Of a stretch of DNA of 64,000 nt, positions 33,913 to 45,399 are shown one piece after another; within the stretch, counting starts at the first letter, position 1; each line of letters opens with the position of its first letter. The stretch comes from Burkholderiales bacterium (GTDB lineage: Bacteria; Pseudomonadota; Gammaproteobacteria; Burkholderiales; Burkholderiaceae_C), in contig JACRNC010000014.1 of the NCBI GenBank assembly GCA_016219375.1, positions 1 to 64,000 on the forward strand, written 5' to 3'. A program made the translations under genes and the position numbers. Under the pieces are notes generated by a model, which worked only from the letters and a program-made list of their open reading frames with translations, was not told the DNA's origin and ran no database searches.

Positions 33913-34740
33913 TCAGGCCGCGCCGGTGTCGCTGCGCAGGCGGTTGCCCTCTACCCGCACCGGCGCGCCCACCGACCACGCGGTGGCGGACTGCAGCGTG
34001 CGCAGGCTGCCGTCGCTCATGCGCACGCGGACCTGGTAGACGGTCTGGCTGCGGGCGCGCTTTTCGATCTCGTGGCCGGCATAGCCGCCGCCGACGGCGC
34101 CCAGCACGGTCATTGCGGTGTTGCCGTTGCCCTTGCCGAACTGGTTGCCCACGACACCGCCGACCACGCCGCCGGCCACCGCGCCCAGGCCGGTGCCCTG
34201 GCCGGCCACCTGCACGGCGCGCACGGACTCGACCGTGCCGCAGGTGGCGCAGCGCGTGGCGGCCGCGGTGCGTGTGGTGGCCTCGTCGGCAGAGGGCGGT
34301 GCCGAGGACGTGCCGGTGGTGGTGGCCGCGTTGCGCACCGTGCCGCCGCTGCGGCCCGCGGGCAGGCGGCTGCCCTCTTCAGCGGTGAGGCGGTCGCCGG
34401 TCAGCGACGGGTCGATGGGCGGCCGATCCGGCCCAGGGCGCAGGCGCACGTCCGGGTCGCCAGGGCCGGCAAGGCCGGCACCGGGGGGCGCCAGCTCGGC
34501 CAGTGGATCGGCCTGCTGCGCGCGGGCTTCTTCACCGGCGCGGTGAACCAGGGCGGTGGTCAGGCCGACGATGGCCGCCAGCATGGCGGCGCCGGCCAGC
34601 CAGGCCCAGGTGGGCAGCGGGCTGCTGTGGCGCGTGGGCGTGCCGGATGCAAGCCCTGCTGCCGCGCCCGGTGCGGCGGCGGAGACGGACGGGTGGACGG
34701 CGGCCGAGTCGGCCACGGCGGAGTCATGGTGCAGAGACAT
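33913..34740 (-). CDS. Glycine-zipper 2TM-domain protein
   Basis: 275 residues from ATG 34740. A membrane anchor (WLAGAAMLAAIVGLTTALV, about 46-65), a Pro/Ala-rich linker, one CATC pair near 165, then the glycine zipper (GAVAGGVVGGVVGNQFGKG and VLGAVGGGYAGHEIEK, about 185-230). The C-terminal region (VYQVRVRMSDGSLRTLQ) is the usual SH3-like tail. Such proteins sit in the cell envelope; function unknown. Confidence 0.85.
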   Translation of the reverse strand: MSLHHDSAVADSAAVHPSVSAAAPGAAAGLASGTPTRHSSPLPTWAWLAGAAMLAAIVGLTTALVHRAGEEARAQQADPLAELAPPGAGLAGPGDPDVRLRPGPDRPPIDPSLTGDRLTAEEGSRLPAGRSGGTVRNAATTTGTSSAPPSADEATTRTAAATRCATCGTVESVRAVQVAGQGTGLGAVAGGVVGGVVGNQFGKGNGNTAMTVLGAVGGGYAGHEIEKRARSQTVYQVRVRMSDGSLRTLQSATAWSVGAPVRVEGNRLRSDTGAA

Positions 34741-34905
34741 GGGCAAAACACAGCCTGTTGCGATGCGGCCCCTCGCGGCGGGCGGGGCGCCTGCGCAGAG
34801 CCTTGGATGCCCTGCTGCGGCAAGGCGGGTGCCAAGGCGCGCAGCGTCCCAGCCCGCGGGTGGGCGGTCAATGCGCGGCAGGTGAGGTCTGTGTCCGGCG
34901 GTGTC

Positions 34906-36714
<1,809 letters not shown>

Positions 36715-36897
36715 TGTGGCACACGGTTGCGGGGGTTGGCAAAGGGCAAATACCCATCGCCAGGAAGCCCTGGGCAGCGCCGGGAAATGCGCTGGCGCGG
36801 GCCCGGCGCAGTCCCCGCAAAGGGCTGGCCCGAGAGCGGCGGCGATGGGCGCTGTGATGGGCGCCGCGATGGTCGCGGCAGCCCGTGCGCCGCGCCG

Positions 36898-38148
36898 TCA
36901 GATCCCCGCCAGCCAGGACAGCAGCGCGGCGGCAAACGCCTGCGGCTGCTCGGCCGCGCTGAGGTGGGCGCAGCCCTCCAGCACCACCAGCCGCGCGCCG
37001 GGGATGGCGCCGGCCAGGTCTTCGGCCATCGGCAGCGGCGTGCCGGCGTCCTCGCTGCCGGCGATCACCAGCGTGGGCAGGCTCAGCCGCGGCAGGCGGG
37101 CCAGGGTGTCGACCTGGCGCACGGCGGCGGCGCAGGCCAGGTAGCCGTCCACGTCGGTGGCCTCGAACAGCCGCCGCGCGCGGGCCACCTCCGCCGGGTG
37201 CCGGCTGCGAAAGCCCGCGCTGAAGAAGCGGTCCATGGTGGCGTCGGCCAGCGCGCCCAGGCCCTGGCTGCGGGCGGTGGCCATGCGCTCGTCCATGGCC
37301 TGACGGGCGGCCTCGGCATAGCAGCCGGTGGTGTTGGCCAGCACCAGCGCGCGCAGCTTGGCCGGGTGGCGCAGCGCCAGCTCCTGGCCGACCATGCCGC
37401 CCATCGACAGGCCCACCCACACCACCGGGCCGTCGCAGCACTGGTCGATCAGGCGCGCGGCGTCCTCGGCCAGCTCGGCCAGGGTGAGGCTGGCGCCGAC
37501 GTCCACGCCCTCGCTGCGGCCGTGGCCGCGGGTGTCGGGGCACAGCACACGCCAGCCGGCGGCCACCAGCTCGGCGGCCACGCCGTCCCACATGGAATGG
37601 TCCTGGCCCAGCGCGTGGCTCAGCACGATGGTGGGCCGCTGCGGCGCGCCGCCGGCCGGCTCGCGCAGGCTGGCATGCAGCTTGGGCCGCGACGAGGTGA
37701 AGACCGAGCGCCCGGCGCCGGGGTGGAACGACTCCTGCGCCGGCAGTGGCGCCAGCTCATGGCCCAGCTCGCGCAGGATGGCGGCGGCGCGGGTGAAGGC
37801 GGTGTTGGCGCAGGGCACGCCGGCATAGATGGCGAACTGGATCAGCGCCTCGCGCAGCTCATCGACGCTCAGCGCGCCGGCGTTGCCCGGCGTCATCGCG
37901 CCGCGCAGGTGGCCGTCGAACTCCTCCCAGCGGCCCAGCGCGGCCGTCATGGCCAGCACGATCAGCCGGCGGGAGGACCAGTCCAGCCCGGGGCGGCTCC
38001 ACACGCCATGCCAGGCGTATTCGGTGACGAAGCGCTGGAAGTCGGCGTTGAAGGTGGTGGACTGCAGCAGCGCGCGATCGACGAAGGCATCGCCCATCGC
38101 CTGGCGGCGGTTGCGCTGGCCGCGCTCGAAGTCGTGGAAGTCGGTCAT
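36898..38148 (-). CDS. Carboxymuconolactone-decarboxylase / 3-oxoadipate enol-lactonase fusion
   Basis: 416 residues. The N-terminal 130 residues match 4-carboxymuconolactone decarboxylase (FVTEYAWHGVW, SSRRLIVLAMTAAL, ANTAFTRA). An alpha/beta hydrolase follows with Ser248 in VGLSMGG, an acidic residue near 366 and His395 in GCAHLS, resembling enol-lactonase PcaD. The known actinobacterial fusion PcaL has the hydrolase first, so the order is reversed. The activities would perform two successive steps of the protocatechuate branch, with the thiolase at 7.9 kb as the last step. Confidence 0.87.
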   Translation of the reverse strand: MTDFHDFERGQRNRRQAMGDAFVDRALLQSTTFNADFQRFVTEYAWHGVWSRPGLDWSSRRLIVLAMTAALGRWEEFDGHLRGAMTPGNAGALSVDELREALIQFAIYAGVPCANTAFTRAAAILRELGHELAPLPAQESFHPGAGRSVFTSSRPKLHASLREPAGGAPQRPTIVLSHALGQDHSMWDGVAAELVAAGWRVLCPDTRGHGRSEGVDVGASLTLAELAEDAARLIDQCCDGPVVWVGLSMGGMVGQELALRHPAKLRALVLANTTGCYAEAARQAMDERMATARSQGLGALADATMDRFFSAGFRSRHPAEVARARRLFEATDVDGYLACAAAVRQVDTLARLPRLSLPTLVIAGSEDAGTPLPMAEDLAGAIPGARLVVLEGCAHLSAAEQPQAFAAALLSWLAGI

Positions 38149-38351
38149 GGCGGGTGCGGGCAGGGGGCCCGGCTGGCACCGGGCCGTTGGAAGGTTGAAG
38201 CCGATGCTAACGAGGCGGCATGACGACGCGGCGGCCGGGCGCGGATGGCGCCATGACTTTGCCGCTGCGTGTGGCGTGCAGCGGCTGGAGCGGCTTGAGC
38301 GGCCCCGAGGCCGGCCCGGCTCTCAGCGTTGGAGCAGGTCGGGCGCTGTGA

Positions 38352-39653
38352 TCAGGTTGCCGCCAGCGCTTGCTTGCGCGCCGCCACGCCCGTGCCCACG
38401 CCCGCCGCGCAGGCCACGCCCGCAGCCAGGCAGGCGGCAGCACCCAGGTAGACGGCCGCCGGCTGCCCGCGGTCCAGCAGCAGGCCGAAGACCGGAGCCG
38501 AGAGTGCGAAGCCCAGGTCCAGCCCGGAGTACACCGTGCCGTAGACGCGGCCGGTGGCGCCCGGGGGCGCGGCTTGCTTGATCAGCATGTCGCGCGACGG
38601 CCCGGCCAGGCCGGCGCCGATGCCGGCCAGCGCGGTCAGCGCCACGGCCCAGGTGCCGGCCGACAGCCCCAGGGCCATCACGCTGCCCTGCTGCGGCAGC
38701 CAGCCCAGCCCGATGGCCACCAGCACGCCCGAGGCGGCCAGCAGGCAGGCGGAGATGATGCGCTCCAGCCGCGCCACGCGGGCCACCAGGAAGCCGCCGA
38801 CGATCATCCCCGCCGCGCCGCACAGCATGTAGCCGCTGACCACGAAGGACGCCGCCGCCGGGCTGATGCCGTGCAGCCGCTGCAGCGCCGGGCCGGCGAA
38901 GCTCTGGATGGCCGACAGCGCCGCCGTGCTCCAGAAGAAGAACGAGAAGCACAGCCACACCGACGGCAGCCGCAGGAAGGCCAGCGGATGCTCGCCGGCC
39001 GGCGCGCCGGCGGCGGCATGGGCGGCGACCTGCGTGGAGCCGGCCACGCGGTCGGCCACCGACTGGCGCTGGTGCACCAGCAGGGCCAGCACCAGCAGCG
39101 CCCACAGCCCGGCGCCCGCCGCAGCCAGCCGCCACGAGCCGGTGGCCGCCGTCAGCCCGGCCAGGAACAGCGGTGCCGCCGCCCAGCCCAGGTTGCCGCT
39201 GATGCCGTGCACCGAGTACGCATGGCCCAGCCGCGCCGGCGAGATGCGGCGGTTGAGGATGGTGAAGTCCACCGGATGGAAGGGCGCGTTGCCCAGCCCG
39301 GCCAGCGCGGCAGCGGCCATCAGGCTGGCATAGCCGCTGGCCGAGGCCACGGCGAGGGCCGCGGCGACGAAGCAGCCGAGCGCGGCAAACAGCACCGGCC
39401 GCGCGCCGATGCGGTCCACCACGAAGCCGGCCAGCGCCTGGCCGATGCCCGAGACGGCGAAGAACACCGACACCAGCAGGCCCAGCTCGGCATAGCTGTA
39501 GCCGAAGTCGCGGATGAACCAGGGGAACAGCGGCGGCAGCAGCAGGTGGAAGAAGTGCGAGGTGCCGTGCGCCAGGCCGATCAGGCCGATGGTGCGCACG
39601 TCCTCGCGCAGCGCGCCGTGGCGCGGTGCGGGCAGGGAGGCGGCGGCGGACAT
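38352..39653 (-). CDS. MFS transporter
   Basis: 433 residues with about twelve membrane segments and a central cytoplasmic loop (about 200-230). Typical major-facilitator features include GFVVDRIGARPVLF, the motif-A-like loop after helix 2. It begins with SHFFHLLLPPLFP, common in fosmidomycin-resistance-like MFS proteins. Substrate unknown. It lies 203 bp from the fusion gene on the same strand and could belong to its transcription unit, importing or exporting an aromatic acid (speculative). Confidence 0.88.
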   Translation of the reverse strand: MSAAASLPAPRHGALREDVRTIGLIGLAHGTSHFFHLLLPPLFPWFIRDFGYSYAELGLLVSVFFAVSGIGQALAGFVVDRIGARPVLFAALGCFVAAALAVASASGYASLMAAAALAGLGNAPFHPVDFTILNRRISPARLGHAYSVHGISGNLGWAAAPLFLAGLTAATGSWRLAAAGAGLWALLVLALLVHQRQSVADRVAGSTQVAAHAAAGAPAGEHPLAFLRLPSVWLCFSFFFWSTAALSAIQSFAGPALQRLHGISPAAASFVVSGYMLCGAAGMIVGGFLVARVARLERIISACLLAASGVLVAIGLGWLPQQGSVMALGLSAGTWAVALTALAGIGAGLAGPSRDMLIKQAAPPGATGRVYGTVYSGLDLGFALSAPVFGLLLDRGQPAAVYLGAAACLAAGVACAAGVGTGVAARKQALAAT

Positions 39654-39940
39654 CGCGCCATCCTAGTGGCGCCGCCATGCCGATGCCGGCCAGGGGTGGG
39701 CGCCGGGCGTGTGGAAAACGGCCGCAGGCGGCTGATGCGCACGAGCCACGGCCGCATTTCCGCTGCTGCCAGCGGGGTGTAAGGTGACGGGCCATGCCGG
39801 CCCGCCCCCTGCAGATCAACCCACAGACTTGCGCCCGGACCCGCCCCGCCCGGTCCGGCCGCCGCATGCCCCGCATCGGCTCCACCCGCCTCGGGCGCCT
39901 GCAGCCCGCCGCCGCCGGGTGGGCTGAGGCCCGCGCGGCG

Positions 39941-41032
39941 ATGGCCCGCCGCTGGCCGTCGGCTGCCGCACTGCTGGCCGCGGCGGCGGTGCTCGCCGGC
40001 TGCGCGGTGGGCCCGGGCACGCAGCGCCCCACCGCGCGCGACCCCCAGCGCGACGGCCCGCCGGCGTCGCCGCCGCCGGACCTGGCCTCCACACCCGACG
40101 CCGAGCCGCGCATCGAGCCCGTGCGCCCCGGCGGGCCGAACAAGCCCTACGTGGTGCTGGGCCAGAGCTACACGCCGCAGACCGGCGACCCGGTGGTGCA
40201 CGAGCGCGGCCTGGCGTCCTGGTACGGCAACAAGTTCCACGGCCGGCGCACGGCCAGCGGCGAGCTCTACAACATGTATGCGATGACGGCCGCGCACCGC
40301 ACGCTGCCCATCCCCAGCTACGCCCGCGTGCGCAACCCGGCCAACGGCCGCGAGGTGATCGTGCGCGTCAACGACCGCGGGCCCTTCCACAGCGAGCGCA
40401 TCCTGGACCTGAGCTACACCGCCGCGCTCAAGCTCGGCCTGCTGCGCGGCGTGGGCACGGTGGAGCTGGAGCGGCTGACCTTCGACGAGATCCGCACCGG
40501 CTCCTGGCGGCGCGGCGCCGACCCGGCCGGCGAGCCGGCCCGCGCGCTGGCGCAGGCCCCGGCCCAGACGCCGGTCGATGCGGCGGGCATGAGCCCCCCG
40601 GCCGCCGCGCCGCAGCCGCGTGCCGCCGGCGCCCTGCTCGTCACCGACCTGCCGCCGGCCACCGCCGGCACGAGCGCCGCGCCCACCGCCGCGGCCATCG
40701 ATGCGACCAATGCCACCAATGCGCCCACCGGCGCATCCGCATCCGGCATGGTTGCCGACGACCCGCCCGACCGCGGCCGCGCCTACACCGATGCGGCCGA
40801 GGGCTGGTGGCTGCAGCTGGGCGCCTTCCGCAGGCTCGACGGTGCCGAGGCGCTGCGCCAGAAGGTGGCCGGCGACCATGCGGCGCTCGCGCCGCTGCTG
40901 ACCGTGTTCAATGAGAGCCGGCTCTACCGCCTGCAGGCCGGCCCCTATGCCAGCCGCGCCGAAGCCCGCGTGGCCGCCGCGCGGCTGCGCAGCACGCTGG
41001 AGGTGGCGCCGGTCATCGTCGAGCGGCGCTGA
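39941..41032 (+). CDS. rlpA: RlpA septal-ring lytic transglycosylase, lipoprotein
   Basis: 363 residues from ATG 39941, chosen because it gives a lipoprotein signal with lipobox LAGC at Cys21. The double-psi beta-barrel domain is centred on LASWYGNKFHGRRTASGE; catalytic His (AAHRTLP) and Asp (VNDRGPFH) are both present. A Pro/Ala-rich linker leads to a SPOR domain (WWLQLGAFRRLDGAE to RLYRLQAGPYASRAEA) that binds denuded septal peptidoglycan. It acts at the outer membrane during daughter-cell separation. Confidence 0.92.
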   Translation: MARRWPSAAALLAAAAVLAGCAVGPGTQRPTARDPQRDGPPASPPPDLASTPDAEPRIEPVRPGGPNKPYVVLGQSYTPQTGDPVVHERGLASWYGNKFHGRRTASGELYNMYAMTAAHRTLPIPSYARVRNPANGREVIVRVNDRGPFHSERILDLSYTAALKLGLLRGVGTVELERLTFDEIRTGSWRRGADPAGEPARALAQAPAQTPVDAAGMSPPAAAPQPRAAGALLVTDLPPATAGTSAAPTAAAIDATNATNAPTGASASGMVADDPPDRGRAYTDAAEGWWLQLGAFRRLDGAEALRQKVAGDHAALAPLLTVFNESRLYRLQAGPYASRAEARVAAARLRSTLEVAPVIVERR

Positions 41033-41147
41033 GCGCGCCGCCCCCGGCGCGCGTACCGGCCGGCTCGCCCCGGGCCCGCGCCGTCCGTCCCGCCCGTCCC
41101 GCCCGTCCCGTTCGCTTCCACCTTCTGCGCTTTCTGCCGCCCCCACC

Positions 41148-41987
41148 TTGGCCCCCCTGCCCTACTTGCGTGAACTGACCGCCCCCGAGCGCACCGCGCG
41201 CGCCAACCTGCACCTGGGCGTGACCCTGGCCTTCGTGGCCGGGGCCTTCAATGCCGGCGGCTTCCTGGCCATCGGGCAGTACACCTCGCACATGACCGGC
41301 GTGATCTCGTCGGTGGCCGACCAGATCGTGCTGGCGCAGTGGGACCTGGTGATCGCCGGCGTGCTGTCGCTGCTGGCCTTCGTGGCCGGCGCGGCCAGCA
41401 CGGCCATCCTGGTCAACTACGCGCGGCGCAACCACCACGGCGCGGCCGGCCCCTATGCGGTGCCGCTGCTGATCGAGGCCGCGCTGCTGCTCGTCTTCGG
41501 CCTGGTGGGCAGCCGGCTGCAGTCGCACGAGCTCATCAGCATCTCGCTGACGGCGGTGCTGCTGTGCTACGCGATGGGCCTGCAGAACGCGCTGGTGACC
41601 AAGATCTCCAATGCCGAGATCCGCACCACGCACGTCACCGGGCTGGTCACCGACATCGGCATCGAGCTGGGCAAGTCGCTGTACTGGAACCAGTCGGCCG
41701 CGCGGTCTGCGGTGCAGGCGGCCCAGGCGGCGCGCGCAGCGGGCGGCACGGCCACGTCGCCGGCGCCCCTGCCCGCGCCGTCGCGCATCCAGGCCAACCG
41801 GCGCAAGCTGCGCGTGCACCTGTCGCTGGTGGGCGCCTTCTTCTGCGGCGGCGTCAGCGGCGCGCTGGGCTTCAAGCTGGTGGGCTTCGTCGCCGCGCTG
41901 CCGCTGGCGGCGCTGCTGGTGGTGATCGCCGCCGCGCCGCTGATCGGCAGCCCGGCGGCGGGCGGGCAGCCCTCGCGGCGGGCGTGA
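41148..41987 (+). CDS. YoaK family (DUF1275) membrane protein
   Basis: 279 residues from TTG 41148, the first plausible start after a simple CCCGTCCCG repeat; no ATG is near. Six or so membrane helices with the family hallmarks FVAGAFNAGGFLAIGQYTSH near the N-terminus and YAMGLQNALVTKISNAEIRTTHVTG in the middle. A linker of about 40 residues separates the last two helices. Function of the family is unknown. Confidence 0.85.
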   Translation: MAPLPYLRELTAPERTARANLHLGVTLAFVAGAFNAGGFLAIGQYTSHMTGVISSVADQIVLAQWDLVIAGVLSLLAFVAGAASTAILVNYARRNHHGAAGPYAVPLLIEAALLLVFGLVGSRLQSHELISISLTAVLLCYAMGLQNALVTKISNAEIRTTHVTGLVTDIGIELGKSLYWNQSAARSAVQAAQAARAAGGTATSPAPLPAPSRIQANRRKLRVHLSLVGAFFCGGVSGALGFKLVGFVAALPLAALLVVIAAAPLIGSPAAGGQPSRRA

Positions 41988-42050
41988 CACCGGCGCGGGC
42001 CTGACGCCCGCGCATCTGGAGCCCGCTCATCCGCCCGGCCCGGCCGGCAG

Positions 42051-43532
42051 TCAGCCGCCGGCGCTGGGCCCGATCATGCGGCGCGGGTCCACCAGCGCGT
42101 CGAAGGTGGCCTCGTCCACCGCGCCCAGCTTGAGCGCCGCTTCCTTGAGCGTCAGGCCCTCGTGGTGGGCCAGCTTGGCCACCTGCGCGGCGTGGTCGTA
42201 GCCGATGCGCGGCGCCAGGGCGGTGACCAGCATCAACGAACGCTGCACCAGCTCGGCGATGCGCTCGCGCCGCGGCTGGATGCCGGCCACGCAATGCCGG
42301 CGCAGGCTCTCCATCGCATCGGCCAGCAGCTTGACGCTCTGCAGCGCCGCATGCGCGATCACCGGCTTGTAGACGTTGAGCTCGAAGGCGCCGTTGGCCG
42401 CGGCAAAGCCGATGGTGGTGTCGTTGCCCAGCACCTGGGCAGCCACCATCGTCACCGCCTCGCACTGCGTCGGGTTGACCTTGCCCGGCATGATGGAGCT
42501 GCCCGGCTCGTTCTCGGGGATGGCGATCTCGCCCAGCCCGGCGCGCGGGCCGCTGGCCAGCCAGCGCAGGTCGTTGGCGATCTTGTGCAGCGCGCAGGCC
42601 AGGGTCTTGAGCGCGCCGTGGAAGAAGGCAATGGGCTCATGCCCGGCCAGCGCGGCGAACTTGTTGGCCGCACTGGTGAAGGGCAGGCCCAGCATGCGCG
42701 TGAGCTCCGCGGCCACGCGGGCTCCGAACTCCGCATGCGTGTTCAGCCCCGTGCCCACCGCCGTGCCGCCGATGGCCAGCGCCTGCAGCGGCTTGACCGC
42801 GGCATCGAGCATGTCGCGCACCTGCGTGAGCTGCGCCACGTAGCCGGAGAACTCCTGGCCCAGCGTCAGCGGCGTGGCGTCCTGCAGGTGGGTGCGGCCG
42901 ATCTTGACGATGTCGGCAAAGCCGGCCACATGCGCCTCCAGCGCCACGGCCAGGCCGGTGAGCGCGGGCAGCAGGTCGCGGTGCGTGCTCACGGCCAGCG
43001 CCACGTGCATCGCGGTAGGGAAGACGTCGTTGGAGCTCTGCCCCATGTTGACCATGTCGTTGGGGTGCACGATGCGCCCGCTGCCCGGCTGGCCGCCCAG
43101 CTTGATGGACGCCAGGTTGGCCAGCACCTCGTTGACGTTCATGTTGGTCTGCGTGCCCGAGCCGGTCTGCCACACCGACAGCGGGAACATGTGCGCATGC
43201 TGCCCGGCCAGCACCTCGTCGGCCGCAGCGACGATGGCCTGCGCCTGGCTGTGCGGCAGCAGGTCGAGCGCACCGTTGACCACCGCCGCGGCCCGCTTGA
43301 CGTGCACCAGCGCGTGGATCAACTCGGACGGCATGCGCTCGCAGCCGATGGCGAAGAAGGCAAGCGAGCGCTGCGTCTGCGCGCCCCACAGCGCATCGCG
43401 CGGCACGGCGATGTCACCGAAGCTGTCGCGCTCGGTGCGCGTGGCACCGGGCGGGCCGCTGCCGTCAGGCGGCAGCGAGGTGTAGGCCGCGGTGGCGGCG
43501 GCAGTGAGCGGGGCAGGCGGGATGGCGGCCAT
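42051..43532 (-). CDS. fumC: Fumarate hydratase class II
   Basis: 493 residues from ATG 43532, with AGGAG 8 nt upstream. The signature [15 protein letters not shown] is intact, with [14 protein letters not shown] and [14 protein letters not shown]. An N-terminal extension of about 30 residues (Ala/Pro/Thr-rich) is longer than usual, so a later start is possible. Oxygen-stable TCA enzyme interconverting fumarate and malate. The C-terminal [13 protein letters not shown] and DPRRMIGP are normal. Confidence 0.95.
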   Translation of the reverse strand: MAAIPPAPLTAAATAAYTSLPPDGSGPPGATRTERDSFGDIAVPRDALWGAQTQRSLAFFAIGCERMPSELIHALVHVKRAAAVVNGALDLLPHSQAQAIVAAADEVLAGQHAHMFPLSVWQTGSGTQTNMNVNEVLANLASIKLGGQPGSGRIVHPNDMVNMGQSSNDVFPTAMHVALAVSTHRDLLPALTGLAVALEAHVAGFADIVKIGRTHLQDATPLTLGQEFSGYVAQLTQVRDMLDAAVKPLQALAIGGTAVGTGLNTHAEFGARVAAELTRMLGLPFTSAANKFAALAGHEPIAFFHGALKTLACALHKIANDLRWLASGPRAGLGEIAIPENEPGSSIMPGKVNPTQCEAVTMVAAQVLGNDTTIGFAAANGAFELNVYKPVIAHAALQSVKLLADAMESLRRHCVAGIQPRRERIAELVQRSLMLVTALAPRIGYDHAAQVAKLAHHEGLTLKEAALKLGAVDEATFDALVDPRRMIGPSAGG

Positions 43533-43712
43533 GGCGGGCGTCTCCTGGTTGCACAGCGGCTGCGGCAAGGCGGCCGCAGTCCGGGCCGCCCACCATAGGA
43601 GCGGGCGGCAAGCCCTGCACGGGCAAGGGACGATCCGGCCGACGCGCGTGGGGACTGACCCCGCCCCCCTCTCGCGTGGCGCTCAATCGAGTGAGTCGAT
43701 GGCCGTTGCGGC

Positions 43713-44237
43713 TCAGGCCCCGTGCGCCAGGTTGCGCAGGTGGCTGGGGCCGGCGCGGCGGACGATCTCGCGCTGCAGGGCCGGGTTCCAGCCCAGGGCG
43801 AACAGCGCCTCGGCCATCACGAACATCGGCCCCACCAGCAGGCCGACCAGGTCATCGACGAAGGCCGGCTTGCGGCCCTCGTAGTAGTGGCCCAGGAACT
43901 GGATCACCCAGCCCACGGCGAACAGGCCCAGCCCCCAGCCCAGGCCCGCGGCCACGCTGATCTGCGCCAGGTTGTGGCCGATCCAGAACAGCAGGCCGGC
44001 GGCCAGCACGGTGGCGACGCCCAGCACCAGGTCGCGGCTGAGGTACCACAGCGCGGCCAGCGCGAAGACCGCCACGGCCGGCGTCAGCACCACGTCACCC
44101 ACCGCCACCGCCGGCCGGGCCAGCAGCGTGCCGATGGCGCACACGATCATCGGGATGCCGACGAAATGGCTGCTGATGTTGCGCTGGTCGCGGTGATAGG
44201 TGGCGTACTGGACCAGCAGGTCGGTGGCCGGGCGCAT
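43713..44237 (-). CDS. Mpo1-like (DUF962) membrane protein
   Basis: 174 residues with about four membrane helices. The His-rich elements YHRDQRNISSHFVGIP and QFLGHYYEGRKPAF are the DUF962 signature; in yeast Mpo1 these bind Fe(II) for dioxygenation of 2-hydroxy fatty acids in alpha-oxidation. The bacterial substrate is not proven. It may link to the fatty-acid genes of this region only by theme. Confidence 0.85.
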   Translation of the reverse strand: MRPATDLLVQYATYHRDQRNISSHFVGIPMIVCAIGTLLARPAVAVGDVVLTPAVAVFALAALWYLSRDLVLGVATVLAAGLLFWIGHNLAQISVAAGLGWGLGLFAVGWVIQFLGHYYEGRKPAFVDDLVGLLVGPMFVMAEALFALGWNPALQREIVRRAGPSHLRNLAHGA

Positions 44238-44552
44238 GGCGGGCTCCTGAAGGACAGGCGCGCCGGGAACGGGCAGAGCAGCCGCCCCCGGATCGCGGGG
44301 ATGGCCTCAATGTGGCACACGGGGTGAAACCCTCGCACGGGATCAAACCCTGAGCCCGTGTCGGCCCGGCGGCAAGCAGACTGTCGCCACGCGCAGGCCC
44401 GGTGGCTCCAGCGAGACGCCAGGTCGTCGGCCTCCACCGTCAGCCTGCGCCGACACCGCAACGGCCCTGCAAGCGACAGCGCCGCCACGGTTGGCCGAAC
44501 AAGATGGCGACCGTCGCGCCGGCACACGGCGCCCAGCAGTCAGATCAGAACC
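44238..44552. other. Divergent intergenic region upstream of the first small paralog
   Basis: No gene or clear promoter boxes seen. It separates the DUF962 gene (minus) from the first small-protein gene (plus). Confidence 0.4.
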
Positions 44553-44786
44553 ATGCGAGCCCTGATGAACCTGGCCATCGAGCCGGCCCTGAAGATCTAC
44601 GAAGTCTCCGCAGACATCGTGCTGCAGTCCTCCAGCGGCACCCGCACCGCCGTCAAGCGCGTGCTCAAGGTGCTGGCCGACACCCCCGCCGGCGCCGTGC
44701 GCATCGTGCGCGAGCGCTACCCCAAGTCGCGCTGCCACGCCGTGCTCTCGCAAGCCCTGCTGCCGCCGCCGGCGGCCTGGGCCTGA
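44553..44786 (+). CDS. Small conserved protein, tandem paralog 1
   Basis: 77 residues. It opens MRALMNLAIEPALKIYEVSA and has a central RVLKVLADTPAGAVRIVRER and a C-terminal PPPAAWA. The paralog at 45127 keeps all three blocks while the linker differs, so the protein is under selection. Amphipathic, no Cys, probably cytosolic. Family not recognised. Confidence 0.7.
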   Translation: MRALMNLAIEPALKIYEVSADIVLQSSSGTRTAVKRVLKVLADTPAGAVRIVRERYPKSRCHAVLSQALLPPPAAWA

Positions 44787-45126
44787 GACGGCGGGCCTGC
44801 CCGGCCACAGCGCCCCACACTGATCCGCGCCCGTCGCCGGGGCGCCGCGCACTCGGGCCGGGCGTCGCGCCTGGCATGGGGCTTGCGCTGATCGCCGGGT
44901 GGATTGCATGACGCGGCTGCCGCAGCAGCGGCTCAGGCACGCAGCCTCTCCGAGCACCCAGCTTTCCGAGCACCCAGCCCCTCCGCGCACGCGGCCGACC
45001 GCCCGGTGCGGCCGGGGATCGCCGCATCGCTCGAGCTGCCTTTGCCCCCGTCGCCGGACCGCCACGACCCCACGCCCACCAGGCCCATCACATCACTGCC
45101 ACACAGCACCACCAGACTGCGTCGCC
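44787..45126. other. Gap between the two small paralogs
   Basis: No gene supported. A duplication of a gene-plus-leader unit would explain the spacing, but outside the coding parts I see only weak similarity between the two leaders. Confidence 0.4.
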
Positions 45127-45351
45127 ATGCGTGCCCTGATGAACCTGGCCATCGAGCCGGCCCTCAAGCTCTTCGAGGTCTCGGCCCTGGTCGTGGCGGC
45201 CCCGGCCAGCCCGGCCGCCCGCCGCGTGCTCAAGGTGCTGGCCGACACCCCGGCCGGCGCCATCCGCATCGTGCGCGACCGCTATCCGGGCTCGACCGCC
45301 CACGCGGTGGTCTCCGAGCAGCCGCTGCCGGCCACCGCGGCCTGGGCCTGA
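45127..45351 (+). CDS. Small conserved protein, tandem paralog 2
   Basis: 74 residues, about 65 percent identical by eye to the product of 44553: MRALMNLAIEPALKLFEVSA, RVLKVLADTPAGAIRIVRDR, and the ending AWA. The linker is shorter by three residues. Conserved charged and hydrophobic positions match. Function unknown. Confidence 0.7.
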   Translation: MRALMNLAIEPALKLFEVSALVVAAPASPAARRVLKVLADTPAGAIRIVRDRYPGSTAHAVVSEQPLPATAAWA

Positions 45352-45399
45352 GCCCGCCTGCGGGCGCCCGCGGCGAGCCGTGCGCGTCGATTGCCCGGC

